DNA of 64,000 nt from Zymoseptoria tritici IPO323 (Eukaryota; Ascomycota; Dothideomycetes; Mycosphaerellales; Mycosphaerellaceae). Position 1 is the stretch's first letter, and each line of letters begins with the position of its first letter. The notes beneath the pieces were generated by a model. The model was not told the origin of the DNA, ran no database searches, and saw nothing but the letters and a program-made list of their open reading frames with translations. The DNA is taken from positions 1 through 64,000 of the forward strand of contig NC_018203.1 in assembly GCF_000219625.1 (NCBI RefSeq). The letters are read 5' to 3'. The position numbers were made by a program, and so were the translations under genes. Of the stretch, positions 31,364 to 42,393 are shown in pieces.

Positions 31364-33068
31364 CAATAAAGCCCCAGTCGCCGACGTCCTTCTTCTACAC
31401 GGTGTTGTACTACTCTTCCAGCGCGCCGCGTGGCGCTCGAATCTTCTACGAGCCGCCGTCACTAAGTTCGACATCGTCCGGATCGCCGCACTAGTCGTAG
31501 ATAGAAGCGCGCGGAATGTAGTAATCGTTAGCGATAGGCTACGCGGCGCGGTTCGGACCCAGCGGCTAGGTTAGCGACTGCAAGGTCGGACCGGGAGGAA
31601 GGGCGTTCTGTGCCATAGCGGTAGCGGCGGTAATAAGGTGTAAGTAGTGTATTAGTTCAAAGGTGGAGATGGAAGAGGAGGTGGAAGTTGGAAGTTCGAA
31701 GATAAGGGAGTAGAGCGAAGGAAGTAGAGGTAGATATTAGTAGAAAGGAAAGGGTTAAAACAAAGGCAATAAGGGTCCTTTATGAGGCTGCGACCGGCGA
31801 CGTACGGACGCATAAGCCAACAACGTAACAGCGTCGTCATGTTTGTGCCGCCTACTTATGCCTTCGCGCAAGTAACAATTCACGTGCTAACACGACAATC
31901 GAATGATCGTCACTCTTCAGATAGCGTACAGGTGCGGCTGGCATCTAACCGATTACCAGCAAGAATGCTAATAAGAAGCGCACGTGCTCGCGCGGAGTTT
32001 CCGGTCGGCCTTAGCGCTAGCGCGGATTGTTAAGTAAATAACATGCCTACATGCAAACCTAGCACACGACGCTTTATGTTATTGCCTGGCTATAAGGCAA
32101 GTGAAGCATCGCTAACTAATTGCTACATTACCTACTAATCTAGGTAACATAACATAGCGATTGCTACACATGCAAGACAGCAATCACAAGCTACCGGCGA
32201 TAACTAAGCTCGCACGGACAGGCACGTGTCGCAGGTTAGTGCCTCTGCACGGTTCCCTCCCTCGGGGCACAAAACAGCCCCTTAGAGCGGGCTCGATCCT
32301 TCTACCTTCTAACTACTACTACACCCTTTACCAACCGCTGCCTTTATCCAACTCCGACACTACTCGACCCAACCCTTTATTACTTATCTTCAGCTCCTCT
32401 ACCCTCTATCTAACACGATGACTCTTCCGGCCGCGTGCTCGTCTCTGCACGGCTACTCCTTGCCTAGTACGAAGCCGTCGCCCGCGCGGAACCGCTTCGT
32501 GCATCTCTACTCGGCGGACAGCATGACGCTCGAGTTTCGCTCGACTAACGACGTACGTCTACTTGTTATGTCTTACACTTCCGAAGAGGTATAAGGCACG
32601 GGTTGGTGCTCGTCAGTTTAAGAAACAAGTGTTCTTGCAATAGATGCGAGTGAAGGCGGGAATTCCAATTAGTAAGATTAAACAATAAGTTGTACACGAT
32701 GTTCAGAAGGAACATCGTTAAGGTCTATATACCTATTGCTGCAAGCGTTGCTCTCTATGCTCTCCGCGCTCTCTCGGGATTAGGGAGAGTAGAGAGATTA
32801 AGCTGCTCTCTTATAATCTCTTGCCAAGCGGGAGATCAGAGGGATCACTAAGGGGAAGGGTCTCTCGTCTAATAAGGCCGAGGGCACCCTGGTTCTCCTG
32901 CTGTTCGTGCATGCCCGTAACACTATCCCCCTTCTAGACTAACTTCGTCCCGAAGCTTTATCTAGTACTACGTTCTTCTTCGTCTGCTTTGTCGTTATTA
33001 GAATAACTTCTTGTCCTCTCCCTAACTGCAATCTGTCCGTCCATCTATCCCTATCGGCACATACCCTC
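31364..33068. other. No firmly recognised gene
   Basis: Short frames only. A small plus frame at 32,419-32,595 (about 58 codons, MTLPAACSS start) is open but unsupported. 31,650-31,760 is a purine-rich stretch with GGAAGT-like repeats. Nothing else could be supported. Confidence 0.4.
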
Positions 33069-33584
33069 CGTCGTCGCAAGAAGGCTGTCTAGATTTTCGA
33101 GGAAGGAGATACTACGATAAAGGTATGCAGCTCGTATAAAGAGAAGGGCCGAGTTTGTCGGGTACACATCTCGTCGGGTCGGTGTGCGGAGTGCTAGCAG
33201 CACAATTTGAAAGGTTGTAACGCGAAGGTTACGGAAAGCGAGTAGAAACGCCTTACTTCTAAGCGAAGCAGGCTTCTTCTTAAGCTGGACGCAGCAAAGG
33301 AGGCGCTAGCTACTGCTTACGCGAAGGAAATGCGTCTTCGCAAGCAACTAGATGCTGTAGATCGAAAGGTCGCCGAAGGTCGTGCTCTAGGGGACTGCGT
33401 GCTCGTAGAGGAGTGTTCCGAGGAGCAGCCGGTTCCTAGCGATCCGTCCTCCGATCCGCCTCTTGCCTTGTCTCCTTAGACCTAGAGCGCTATAGGCGGC
33501 ATAGAGGACGCCTTCTAGGACGGGCCTCTTCCTTCGTTCCTAGATACAAATAAAATTCCTACTAGAGGAAGTAGTAGTTTATAA
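33069..33584 (+). pseudogene. Transposon-associated zinc-binding protein remnant
   Basis: One frame of about 171 codons ending TAA at 33,582-33,584 and broken by RIP-type stops. It has a CSSY...RVCRVH...GRCAEC...GC arrangement (Tyr probably from Cys), then a basic coiled-coil-like helix (EMRLRKQLDAVDRKVAEG) and an acidic Pro/Ser tail. This layout matches small Cys-rich proteins I know from fungal genomes near retroelements; their function is unknown. The start codon was not found; the region upstream is also damaged. Confidence 0.55.
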
Positions 33585-33607
33585 TAGTTCGTAATTCCTC
33601 CTATTCC

Positions 33608-33675
33608 GTTAAGGCAGTTAGTGCAGCTGGTTAACGTGTTTGACCAGCGTCCTAGGTTCGATTCCTAGTCTTAGT
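33608..33675 (+). tRNA. Degenerate tRNA-like sequence (tRNA-derived)
   Basis: It has A-box TAGTGCAGCTGG (33,619-33,630) and B-box GGTTCGATTCC (33,655-33,665). A T-arm CTAGG/CCTAG with loop TTCGATT, a 4-bp D-stem GTTA/TAAC and a wobble-rich 7-bp acceptor stem can be drawn. Only about 15 bases lie between D- and T-arms where about 22 are expected, so there is no full anticodon arm. It is probably a tRNA pseudogene or the head of a SINE. Confidence 0.4.
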
Positions 33676-33699
33676 GTTCGATGTACTTCTACCTACAGC

Positions 33700-34510
33700 G
33701 TAGTTAGAAGTACATTACTTTTTGTAGAATTCTTCGAGGAGTTGTCGACAGTTCGAGAGATTCTCTTTTAGCTCCCAGGTATTCTTAGAATCCGGGTATC
33801 CTTTCTATTTAACGAGGTATCGCTGACCTCTCCGTTGTAGGATATTCTCGACTTCGAATTCGTCTTCTTCTTAGACAGCGAAATAAAATGTTTCCTGCAA
33901 GGGTATGTTTGGATCCGCTAGTTCGAGGAGTAATACGTAGAATACTAGGTAAACTTTGGCGTTAGGTAGCAGTTCCAGTCTGTAATTGTTTGGTCCTCGT
34001 TTCTCAGCAATCAAAAATGGTCCGACTTTGACGTAGTCTAATTTCCTAGTCTTTCTTCTAGTTTTCAGATTTTTCGTCAGAAGGTAAGCCTTATCCCCCT
34101 CCTTAAGCTAAGGTGCCATTTTTCGCTTGCTGTTAATAGCCGGGGATATTCTGCGTTGCATCTTAGCAATGCCCTGCTGCAGGTGCGTATACAGTTTCTT
34201 TAGGTCTTCCACTTTAACTAAGGCTCTGTCGGCCTGTAGGTTGTCGCGTAGTGTATAGAAGAGGTTTGGGTTCTTTCCAAAATTAGCAAAGAACGGTAAG
34301 ACCTTCGTTGTCTCCGACTGGCGGTTGTTTAAAGCTAGTTGTGCTATAGGTAGTAGCGATACCCAGTTGTTTTAAGCATAATTTACGTAGTGTCTAAGGT
34401 ACACTTCTAGTGATTAGTTCATTCTTTCTGTTTGTCCATCCGTCTTAGGGTGGTATAATGTAGACAGTTTGTGCTTAATTCCGATCGCAGCGACCAAGGT
34501 CTTCTAGTAG
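33700..34510 (-). mobile_element. Gypsy-3 fragment: integrase C-terminus plus chromodomain
   Basis: Minus-strand translation gives the end of a Ty3/Gypsy integrase (NNRQSETTKVLPFF, YTHLQQGIAKMQRRIS, KVGPFLIAEKRGPNNYRLEL) followed by a chromodomain (FEVENILQRRGQRYLVK, then stop for Trp, KGYPDSKNTWEL, about 33,890-33,780). Upstream pol and LTRs are missing. Chromodomains in chromovirus integrases direct insertion to heterochromatin. Inactive and truncated at about 34,510. Confidence 0.8.
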
Positions 34511-34941
34511 TTGAACAGGACTATCCCGCACAGCTACTCGCCTCCCTAGGAGAAGCAGTTTTGGTTTCCGTAGCAGAGCTGCACTAACTACCTCGTAGTC
34601 CGCTCTTCCACCCTATGTAGCTATTAGAAGCACTCGCATAAGGTCGTCGACGTTGTAAGTGGCGGCAAGGAGGAGATTGTGCCTCGCGGTAGACGAGGAC
34701 GGCTAGACGACGCCTACCTACACAGTAATGCCATCGTTAGCTACATAGAGGCTCGGGACAAGACGGTGTACTAGGTCCGTTGCTCGCGGAGGAATCGGCT
34801 CGTCTGCATTGCGACATCCGAGCAAGTTTAGTTATGTATCTTCTCTACGAAGGCTTCTTAGGCGGGGGTTTTAGGCTAGAGTTTTAAGCTTTCCGTTAGT
34901 GATCTGATCGTAAGTACGGGGTGCTTGTATGCTAGGGTTAA
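34511..34941. other. Unassigned segment
   Basis: A plus-strand frame starting about 34,512 reads for a few dozen codons but matches nothing I recognise. It probably belongs to the same retroelement debris. Confidence 0.3.
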
Positions 34942-35199
34942 CCCAAATTGCGACGGACGGAACTGCGACCAAATATCTTAACAACTGCGAGTCCGATCAA
35001 TTCACGAGTTTGACGCTGGTATAGATAGGGTACTACGATATATATTCCTAATTTTCAGCGAGTATTTCGCAATGTATAGTGAAATATATAAACATAGGGA
35101 CTGCAGCTTGGGGCCTGCAGCCGCGAAGCCGCGCTATACCGTTTCCGGACCTGGGGGCTACAGAATTCTGTTGCCCCCAAGGGATCCTATCTGTTAGGG
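34942..35199. repeat. Dispersed direct repeat, copy B
   Basis: Partner of the repeat at 30,228-30,476, in the same orientation. Together they bracket the zinc-binding ORF, the tRNA-like sequence and Gypsy-3. Confidence 0.75.
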
Positions 35200-35679
35200 A
35201 GCTTATAAGTATTTAGGTCCCTTCTTACCTAAAAGTACCCTACTAACCCTAATAGGGTAAAGAAGTGCCCGATACCCCCTATAAGCGACTTATTCTAGCC
35301 TAAGGAACTACTAAGGACTGCCTAAGGCGTCGCGTTCGGGCCCTTTCGGCCGCTCTAGATACCGTTTATACCCGTATAGGCGCTAAGAAGGGCTCGAAGG
35401 CCTCCGTTATAGAGGGAGTACTCCGTCTAACCGAGTACGACCTCTCTAGGGACCTTAAGCCTAAGGAATAAGTATATAAGTGCTTTTTCGTATTTCTTTT
35501 ATCTCTTTTAGCCTCTTTTAGGCCTATTTTAGGACTAATAGGCGCGGTAACGCCCGGGTTATTTCTTTTTACTACGACTTAGCGACTTATAGATTAGATA
35601 GAATTAAAATAACTTTACTATGCTCGATTGTCTCTCGTTGTATAATAATATCGTCCTTAGGGGCCTGTTTAGCCCCTAA
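35200..35679. other. Flank of Gypsy-1, possible 3' LTR remnant
   Basis: This lies outside the C-run CCCCCCC (about 35,685), which reads as the polypurine tract of minus-strand Gypsy-1, so a 3' LTR is expected here. No matching copy was found right of Gypsy-1, so LTR identity is unproven. A plus-strand frame (about 35,250-35,470, with DTVYTRIGAKKGSKASVIEG) reads coherently but is not recognised. Confidence 0.35.
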
Positions 35680-35719
35680 TTTCCCCCCCTAGGATTTTAC
35701 CGGATTTATAAAATTCTTC

Positions 35720-36045
35720 TAAGGTAGAGAAATTTTTTAGGTAACTAGGAACCGGACTAAGGAGTCTATATAGTATTAACTAGTGTCTTTTGGGCCTTAA
35801 TAGTAACTAATAACGCGTTTGTATATCTATCGTACTAGTCTACCGTCCTTAGTACCTCCTATACTCCTATTAAATACTCTTATCGTAGTAGGGCTAATAT
35901 AAGTCGTAGGTTCCTAAGTATTTTTAGACGCGGGCTAACCCTTCTACGCGATCCTATATATCTATCTACCGTGTTGTTTCTTACGCTTTAGGATCTTATC
36001 TACTACGTAAACGTCGGGGTTCTCTAATCGGATCTCCTTTAGGCT
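35720..36045 (-). pseudogene. Gypsy-1 chromodomain and C-terminus
   Basis: Minus-strand reading from 36,045 gives PDVYVVDKILKRKKQHG followed by a W/K-G-x-P-A-S-K-N-T-W-E-P-T core, with Trp positions as TAG. This is the chromodomain that completes the Gypsy-1 integrase; the joining point is exactly the ATTCT target site of Gypsy-2. Confidence 0.8.
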
Positions 36046-36050
36046 ATTCT
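36046..36050. repeat. Target-site duplication of Gypsy-2, left
   Basis: ATTCT, matched by ATTCT at 42,389-42,393 just outside the right LTR. Confidence 0.9.
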
Positions 36051-36325
36051 TATAAGGGTCTAAACCGAAGTTGCTCACAAAGGGCCAGATCCGAATGTAT
36101 GAAATTGTAAAGCTACCGAAAAGAAGATCTATCTAGAACAACGGAACGTCGAGTATAAGCTGTGTGTGCGCGTAGCGTCGCTTGGCGCATACGTAGCCTT
36201 CCAGTCGGCCGAAAGGAAGCTTGTTCCCGATTCGGCCTAGTGGATTTCTGAACCGGCGTTCGTCCGTTGGGCGTTGGCCTAGGCATCGGCACAGCCGATG
36301 CAGCCTCAGGCACCAGCCTCTGACA
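36051..36325 (-). repeat. Gypsy-2 3' LTR (left)
   Basis: 275 bp. Outer end TATAAGGGTC, inner end CTCTGACA; pairs with 42,114-42,388. The terminal TG is TA here. Confidence 0.95.
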
Positions 36326-36328
36326 ATA

Positions 36329-36356
36329 CCCCCCCCCCCCCCCCCCCCCCCCCCCC
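36329..36356 (-). repeat. 28-base C homopolymer at the polypurine-tract position
   Basis: An uninterrupted run of about 28 C (G on the coding strand) three bases inside the 3' LTR. It is where the polypurine primer tract should be, and much longer than usual. Its exact length may be affected by sequencing. Confidence 0.85.
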
Positions 36357-37079
36357 TATCCCCACCCCCAATCGCAAAACCGGTGTGACTATTGAATCCG
36401 CCTCAAAATTCCACCCTATTCCTGTCCTGGAAATCCAGCTCCGTCACCTCCTAACCTACTAATCTTATGCTCTACAGCTTATAAAAAGCCGGAGGTAAAG
36501 GGTCTATTCTACTTAGCCATTTGACCTCTAGGAAATTGTTAGGTATATATTTTTTAGGAATCTGCATGTGCTCAGATTTACACGTTCTTAAGACGCCTTA
36601 TGCAACCTACTAGTCGACAACGTCTAGGCCGATAACGAAGCAGCTAATAGACATAGTAGCCTAACAGCTAGCTATTTAGGGCGCGCACAGAAGCAGTTCG
36701 GCTAACCCTATATGCTAGCAGGGTTGTGCTCTATATATCACTATATGCGCTATTGCGACATGTAGGTCCTCTATTCTGTAATGCTCCTCTTGAACTTGTG
36801 GGTTTTACCCGATCGGGAAGTCGCAGACTTCTAAGTGCTTGTACCGCGTCGATATAGTTTACTACAAGTTTAAGAGGGGGAAGACTTAAATCTTTTGCGA
36901 GATTCTTATCTTTTGTCGAAGGAAGAGGGTCGAGTCTAGCACACCGCGAGCGCGGTGTCGTAGTTTTATATCGTACGATAGATAAACAGGTATCTAGTAG
37001 TCGTATCTAGTATCTAGTAGTCGTATCTAGTATCCGGTAAAGGTAAGGGCCCGTAACAAAGAACCGGACTAAGGAGTCT
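36357..37079. other. Gypsy-2 segment between pol and the polypurine tract
   Basis: About 0.7 kb with no supported frame, unusually long for this position. It includes a short tandem TATCTAGTAGTCG motif near 36,990-37,035. Confidence 0.5.
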
Positions 37080-40000
37080 AACGTCGCGCAGTTTAAGGTT
37101 ATATAGGACCGTCTGCCGTATTCGCGTCGCCGTAGAGCGTTTCGAAACGCTCGAGAGCTACTGTATCCTTAAACTCGCGCAAAGGTTCCCAAGTAGGTCG
37201 GTCGTAACCTACCTACTTAACAAGAGCCTCTCGGCGATAGCCGCGGCCGACGCGCCTCGTACGACAGCGCAGAAGAGCCTCTATACTGTATTCTTCGTCT
37301 CCCGCATCGTTAAGAATCGCGGCGGGCTGCGAATCCGTAACGACCTGGGACGGAAGCGCATCGTTATGTACTAATCGTAAGAGCGACGTATGAAACCTCA
37401 GATAAATACCGCGAGGAACATCGAGCTCGACGAAGTAGGGCATACTCTCGAAAGTACGGACAACCGTATACTTCGCGTGAATCTAGTCGAGCTTCTTCGT
37501 AGGCCGGTCCGTCTTAATATTCCGAAGTAAGAGCCAGACCTTGTCCCCGACCTTGTACTTAGTAGCGACGTTCCGGGACCGGTTCGCATAGTACTCCTAC
37601 TGCTACTAGGCTATAGCTATTGCTGAAGCAGCGAACTCGCGAGCCTGTTATAGCTTAGTAACGATATGCGTACCTTCCTCGCGAGGGTTCCGAGGCGACT
37701 CGACAGTGTCGGAAATAGTCTCGATCGTACGTAGGTAGTACCCGTATGTAAGGAAGAAGGGAGAGACCTGCGTCGTAGAGGGTACGCGCGAATCTAAGGC
37801 GATCTGTGCGAGCGAGAGCCACTTGCCCTAATCGCCTTCATTATAGCTAACGAATGCCCGCAAGTAGGTCTCGACTTCCTAGTTTCGTTGTTCGGTAGAA
37901 CCGTCGGTCTTTAGGTAGTACGCGGTAGATAGTCGCCGAACAATACCTAACCGCTCGCATACTTCTTTCTAGAGGGCGTTTATAAATTAAACACCTTAAT
38001 CCGATGTAATACTAGTAGGTAGCTAGTGTGTGCCGACGTAGCGTTCGATAAGGAGCTCCGCAACGCCCTTAGCGTCGAACTGGCCGGGAGGGACTCGTAA
38101 GAGCATAGTGCCTTTCCCGAGGCGATCCGTAATAACAAGGAGGGTAGTAGCGCCGTCCTCCTCGTTAGGCGCTAGGTCTGTAACAAAGTCTATCGATATC
38201 TCCGTCCAAATGCGCTCCGGGATCGGCAAGGGACGTAATAGCCCGCGTCGCTTCTCTCTCCAGATAGTAGTCTGCCCGTACGTAGTATAGTTTCGTACGA
38301 ACTTACGTACTTCGGCGTTTATTCCCGGCTAGAAGAACTGTCGAGATAGAAAGTCGATAGTAGCATCGCGTCCGGCATGTCTACTGAGGACCGAGTTGTG
38401 CGTCGTTTGGATAACTCTTGTCGTTAGCGGTTCGAAGAGAGGTAGCCAGATCCGTTCTCGAAAGCGAAGTAGGCCGTCCCGTATATCGCATTCCCCGATA
38501 GAGAGCTTAAGGTTAAGATCTATAGGGAACGCCTGTTAACCTTGTTCGACAGCCTCGAGTGCGCGTAAGTAACTGTTTCCGTACGGTAGCGAAAAAGCAT
38601 CTGTCTAAAGCTGCGATAACTCGGTATCGTCCGGGAAGGGAGAAGTAGGCGTAGATAGCTCGGCGGGGAAGGCCTTTAGGCTAGAGTCGAGTAAGATTCC
38701 CTCTCGACTACGTAGCCTATCGTCAGATTTGTCTCGCGGCATGTCCTGCTCCCGTCGAGATAACATATCCGGGACGGTAGCTTGTTTTCTAGGGCGATGA
38801 ACTAACAATATACGGAAGGGCGCGAGGAACTCGCTCTATCGGATTTAGCGTTCGTTAAGAGACTTCTTAATAAAGAAAGGCTCGAGGTTCTTGTAATCCG
38901 TAAGGACCTCGAATTCGTGCTTTAGTCCGCGTAGTTCCGAATTCTATTCCTTTAAACACTTAACGATAGCTAAGAGTTCTTTGTCGTAGATGTCGTAGTT
39001 AATCTCGGCAATAGCGTGTCGCTGCGAGAAGAACGCTACCGGTCGCTAAGTCTGTAGTGCCGTATCGAATTAATGTAGTATACCGCCCGTCGCCTAGCCT
39101 AAAGAGTCGGGCTCGACTCGCGTCTTCCTATCCGGGTCGTAGCTCGCTAGGACAGGCCCGTAGATAAAAGCGTCCTTAATATCCTCGAAAGCCTTGTCCT
39201 ATTCGTCTCCCTAACGAAAGCCTATCGTCTTCTTCGTAAGATCGGTAAGAGGGCGAACGAGATCGCTATACTTACGGATAAACATCCTATAGTAATTAGC
39301 GAACCCGAGGAACGAGCGGACTCCGCGAATAGTTAGGGGTCTATCCTAGTCCCGGATAGCCTGTACCTTCGCGGGGTCTATTTGTACGCCGATACCTACT
39401 TCGACGATATATCCTAGGTACTTCGTAGTACGAGTCTCGAACTCGTACTTTAATATATCTAGGACAAGCTCGCTATCCTCGATGCGTTGTAAAACCTTCG
39501 TTACCTTCTCCTAGTAGTCGGCAAGGGTACCGGAAGAGAAGATAAGGATGTCGTCGATATAGGCTGTACAAAAGTTGTCGAGTAAGTCGCGTAGGATCTA
39601 GTTTAGATACCGTTAGAAGGTGGCCGGCGCACTAGTAAGACCAAAGGGGCAAACGTTCTACTCAAACAAGCCGTAGCGGGTACGGAAAGTAGTCTTCTAT
39701 TCCTCGCCTTTAGTAATACGGATCCGATAAAATGCGGTAGAGACGTCGAGCTTCGTAAGCTACTTAGCTTTACTAAGAGATGTAAGCGTCTCTCGGATAA
39801 GCAGGAGGGGAAAACGGTCCTTTAAGGTAATAGCGTTTAGTCCACGGTAGTCGACATAGAAACGAAGGCCGCCGCCGGGTTTCTTAGCGAAAAGAACTAG
39901 CGCAGCGGTAGGGGACTTGCTATACCGAATATAGCCCTTCTCGAGGAGCGAGTATAGTTCCTTCCGGAGGACTAAAAGCTCGTCCCGGGTTATATTGTAG

Positions 40001-42060
40001 AGAGGGCCCTAGGGAGGTTCGCTAGGTTTCCTGTTACTGTCGGTAGTAAGTAGGATCTCGTAGTTAAATCCGGGTCGATACGGAGGTAGCTGCTCTCCTT
40101 CCTAGATAAAGGCACGTATCCGGGGGCGGTAGTATTCGGGAAGCTTCTCGACAATATCCTTACGAGTAAGGGCTTTCTTCGTACGTAACGCCTTCTCGAT
40201 GTCTTTAAGGGAGGCGGCAAAGATAGTAATATCTTGTTTCCGAGATAACCGAGCGAGGTATCTAAAGGCAGCTCTACTAACGGCCTTAGCCTTCGTAGAA
40301 CCTATCGGCCGTATCTCGTAAGGTATCGAAAAACCGTCGAGAAGGAACTTAAGACGGTTCGTCGACTTAATAACTTGTGCACTCTTGTAAAAGAGATAGG
40401 GCCTTCCGAGAATAAGGTCCTCTTATAGGTCGGGTACGGCGTAAGTAAACGCTGTAGACTTGTGCCCGCCGATATTAAGAGAGAACTTAGTAATAAAAGA
40501 GATTCCCTTCTTCTGCGAGGGGGATCCTTGCGCGCTAATGACCTTTCGTCTCGGAATAGGAATCTGCGGGAGCCGGAGTCTCTTAGCCAACCGTTTATTT
40601 ATTAGACAATACGATTAGCTGCCGTTATCGATAAGAGAGAATTAAAGTGCGTCGTCGTTTATAATAGCGGAAGCATAGAAAAGAGATCGTTCCATTTTTG
40701 TATCTCGAAAGATATTCTACTCTGCTTCTACTTATATCTAACTCTGCCTCCGCGGACGACTTGTCGTAGAGGCTACTCGTTTTCCGAAACCGAGTTGTTG
40801 TCTTCTTCTGGAAAGACTTCCTATATCTCGCGCTCGGCCTTACTAACCGTAGCTTGTATAGCATTCGGGTTTCGGGCGGTAAGATAGGTATAGTCGGTAA
40901 TAAGGTGCCCTTTTATCCCGCAACGGAGACAAAGGCCTTGTTCCCTTCGAGCCTGTATTATCTCTCTCGTAACCTACTTTGCTCTCTTCTTATTGCTTAA
41001 CTCGACTTGGTTAGATCGAGTTAGTTCCTAATCTATTTTATCTTTCGATTCTCGCGGCAGGGTCGCCCGTAACCCTGTCGATAGTAGGGTCGCCCGTGAC
41101 CCTATCGATAGTAGGGTCGCCCGTAACCCTGTCAATAGTAGGGTCGCCCAGGGAGCGGAGGGTCTAGACATGTTCGACCGAAAACGAAGGTTTGTAAGCG
41201 ATCCGCCGATAGTAAGAAGGTTTCTCGTAAAGGTCAAGTACTTATCCGGCGGGTTTAAGGCAAACGGGAGCAATGCCTTACGCATCTCTTTGTTAAGAGA
41301 GTTCTCGAGAAGGGTAATCCGAATACCTTCGAGCTTCAGGTCCGATTCTATGTCCGGCGAGAGGGTCTCGGCCATTCCCGCATTAGCGAGAACTACCTCG
41401 AATCGAGGTAGGTAGGTCGCGATAGGTTCGTTGTCGCCCTATTGTATCCTCGAGAGGGTTTGTAGCGCTCGTCGTTGCTAGTTTGTGTCGCTATAGATAC
41501 TGTTTAGGTACTCGAGGAAATCGTTCGCGTTACCTTACCCGAGTCGGAGAGCGTTCTTAATAGTTGTTCTTGCTATTCTCGCCGCACTCTCTTTGAGCCT
41601 ACTTGTTAAGTAGAGGAATTAGTAAAAGTCCCTACTAATAGCTACTTTGTCGACAGCGAGCTTCGATAAGGCAGCGAGGTGCTAGTCTTCCTATTCTGAT
41701 CTTTTGCCGCTAAAGGTCTATAGCGTTGGGAGACGCTCTTTCGGGCGTCTTAGTGCATAGTCGTCGTTTATGTTTGTTATGTTCGTCGTGTTTATATCCG
41801 TCGTTGTTGTTTTGATTGTTTCCGGGGCGAGTCTAGAGCTACTCGCTTCCGGCGTCCGTTGTACCGGTCGTTTTCTAGCTCGTTCAAGATGTGTCTCGAG
41901 TTCGCGTCGTACTACCTCGAGTTCGTGTCGTACTGTCTCGAGTTCGCGTTGTACGAGCTCGTTAGCTCGATGTCGTTCGTTATATATAGCTTTGGTCTCT
42001 ACGATAGCAGCGCGATATTTGTTTCGAATCTGCTCTATCTCTATAGCGAGCTGCGCCTGA
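37080..42060 (-). pseudogene. Gypsy-2 gag-pol
   Basis: Minus strand. Gag (about 41,900-41,000) includes a 27-bp repeat encoding nine-residue units; the CCHC knuckle CLRCGIKGHLITDY (about 40,930-40,885) has Tyr for the last Cys. Reverse transcriptase has [11 protein letters not shown] and CPFGLTSAPATF, with catalytic AYIDDILIF at about 39,570-39,540. RNase H has [13 protein letters not shown] (about 39,000). The integrase core has SIDFVTDL and LLVITDRLGKG (about 38,200-38,100). The C-terminal chromodomain-like end has EEYSIEALL...GRGYRREALVK and PTWEP (about 37,310-37,180). Many TAG/TAA stops lie at Trp and Gln sites. YIDD is intact, so inactivation rests on the stops. Confidence 0.88.
41057..41155 (-). 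repeat. 27-bp repeat in Gypsy-2 gag
   Basis: Three and a half units carrying AGGGTCGCCCGTAACCCT, encoding ATLLSTGLR-like nonamers on minus. The period keeps frame. Confidence 0.8.
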
Positions 42061-42113
42061 AGTTCAGGCAGTATTTCCGTCGAGGGATCTATTCGATAGT
42101 AAGCTTTAGAAAA

Positions 42114-42388
42114 TGTAAGGGTCTAAACCGAAGTTGCTTATAAAGGGCCAGATCCGAATGTATGAAATTCTAAAGCTACCGAAAAGAAGATCTATCTAGA
42201 ACAACGGAACGTCGAGTATAAGCTATGTGTACGCGTAGCGTCGCTTAGCGCATACGTAGCCTTCTAGTCGGCCGAAAGGAAGCTTGTTCCTAATTCGGCC
42301 TAGTGGATTTCTGAACCGGCGTTCGTCCGTTGGGCGTTGGCCCAGGCATCGGCACAGCCGATGCAGCCTCAGGCACCAGCCTCTAACA
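42114..42388 (-). repeat. Gypsy-2 5' LTR (right)
   Basis: 275 bp, starting TGTAAGGGTC and ending CTCTAACA on plus; followed by the ATTCT target duplication. Confidence 0.95.
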
Positions 42389-42393
42389 ATTCT
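42389..42393. repeat. Target-site duplication of Gypsy-2, right
   Basis: ATTCT, the second copy of the target duplication. Confidence 0.9.

Larger units (their letters stand above)
36051..42388 (-). mobile_element. Gypsy-2, full-length LTR retrotransposon (6.3 kb)
   Basis: Bounded by 275-bp LTRs (36,051-36,325 and 42,114-42,388) that end TG...CA, one end turned to TA by RIP, with a 5-bp target duplication ATTCT. Coding is on minus: gag with CCHC knuckle, protease region, reverse transcriptase, RNase H, integrase and chromodomain-like end. It sits inside the pol gene of Gypsy-1 and is therefore younger. The LTRs differ at about 12 positions, all but one being transitions. Confidence 0.95.
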
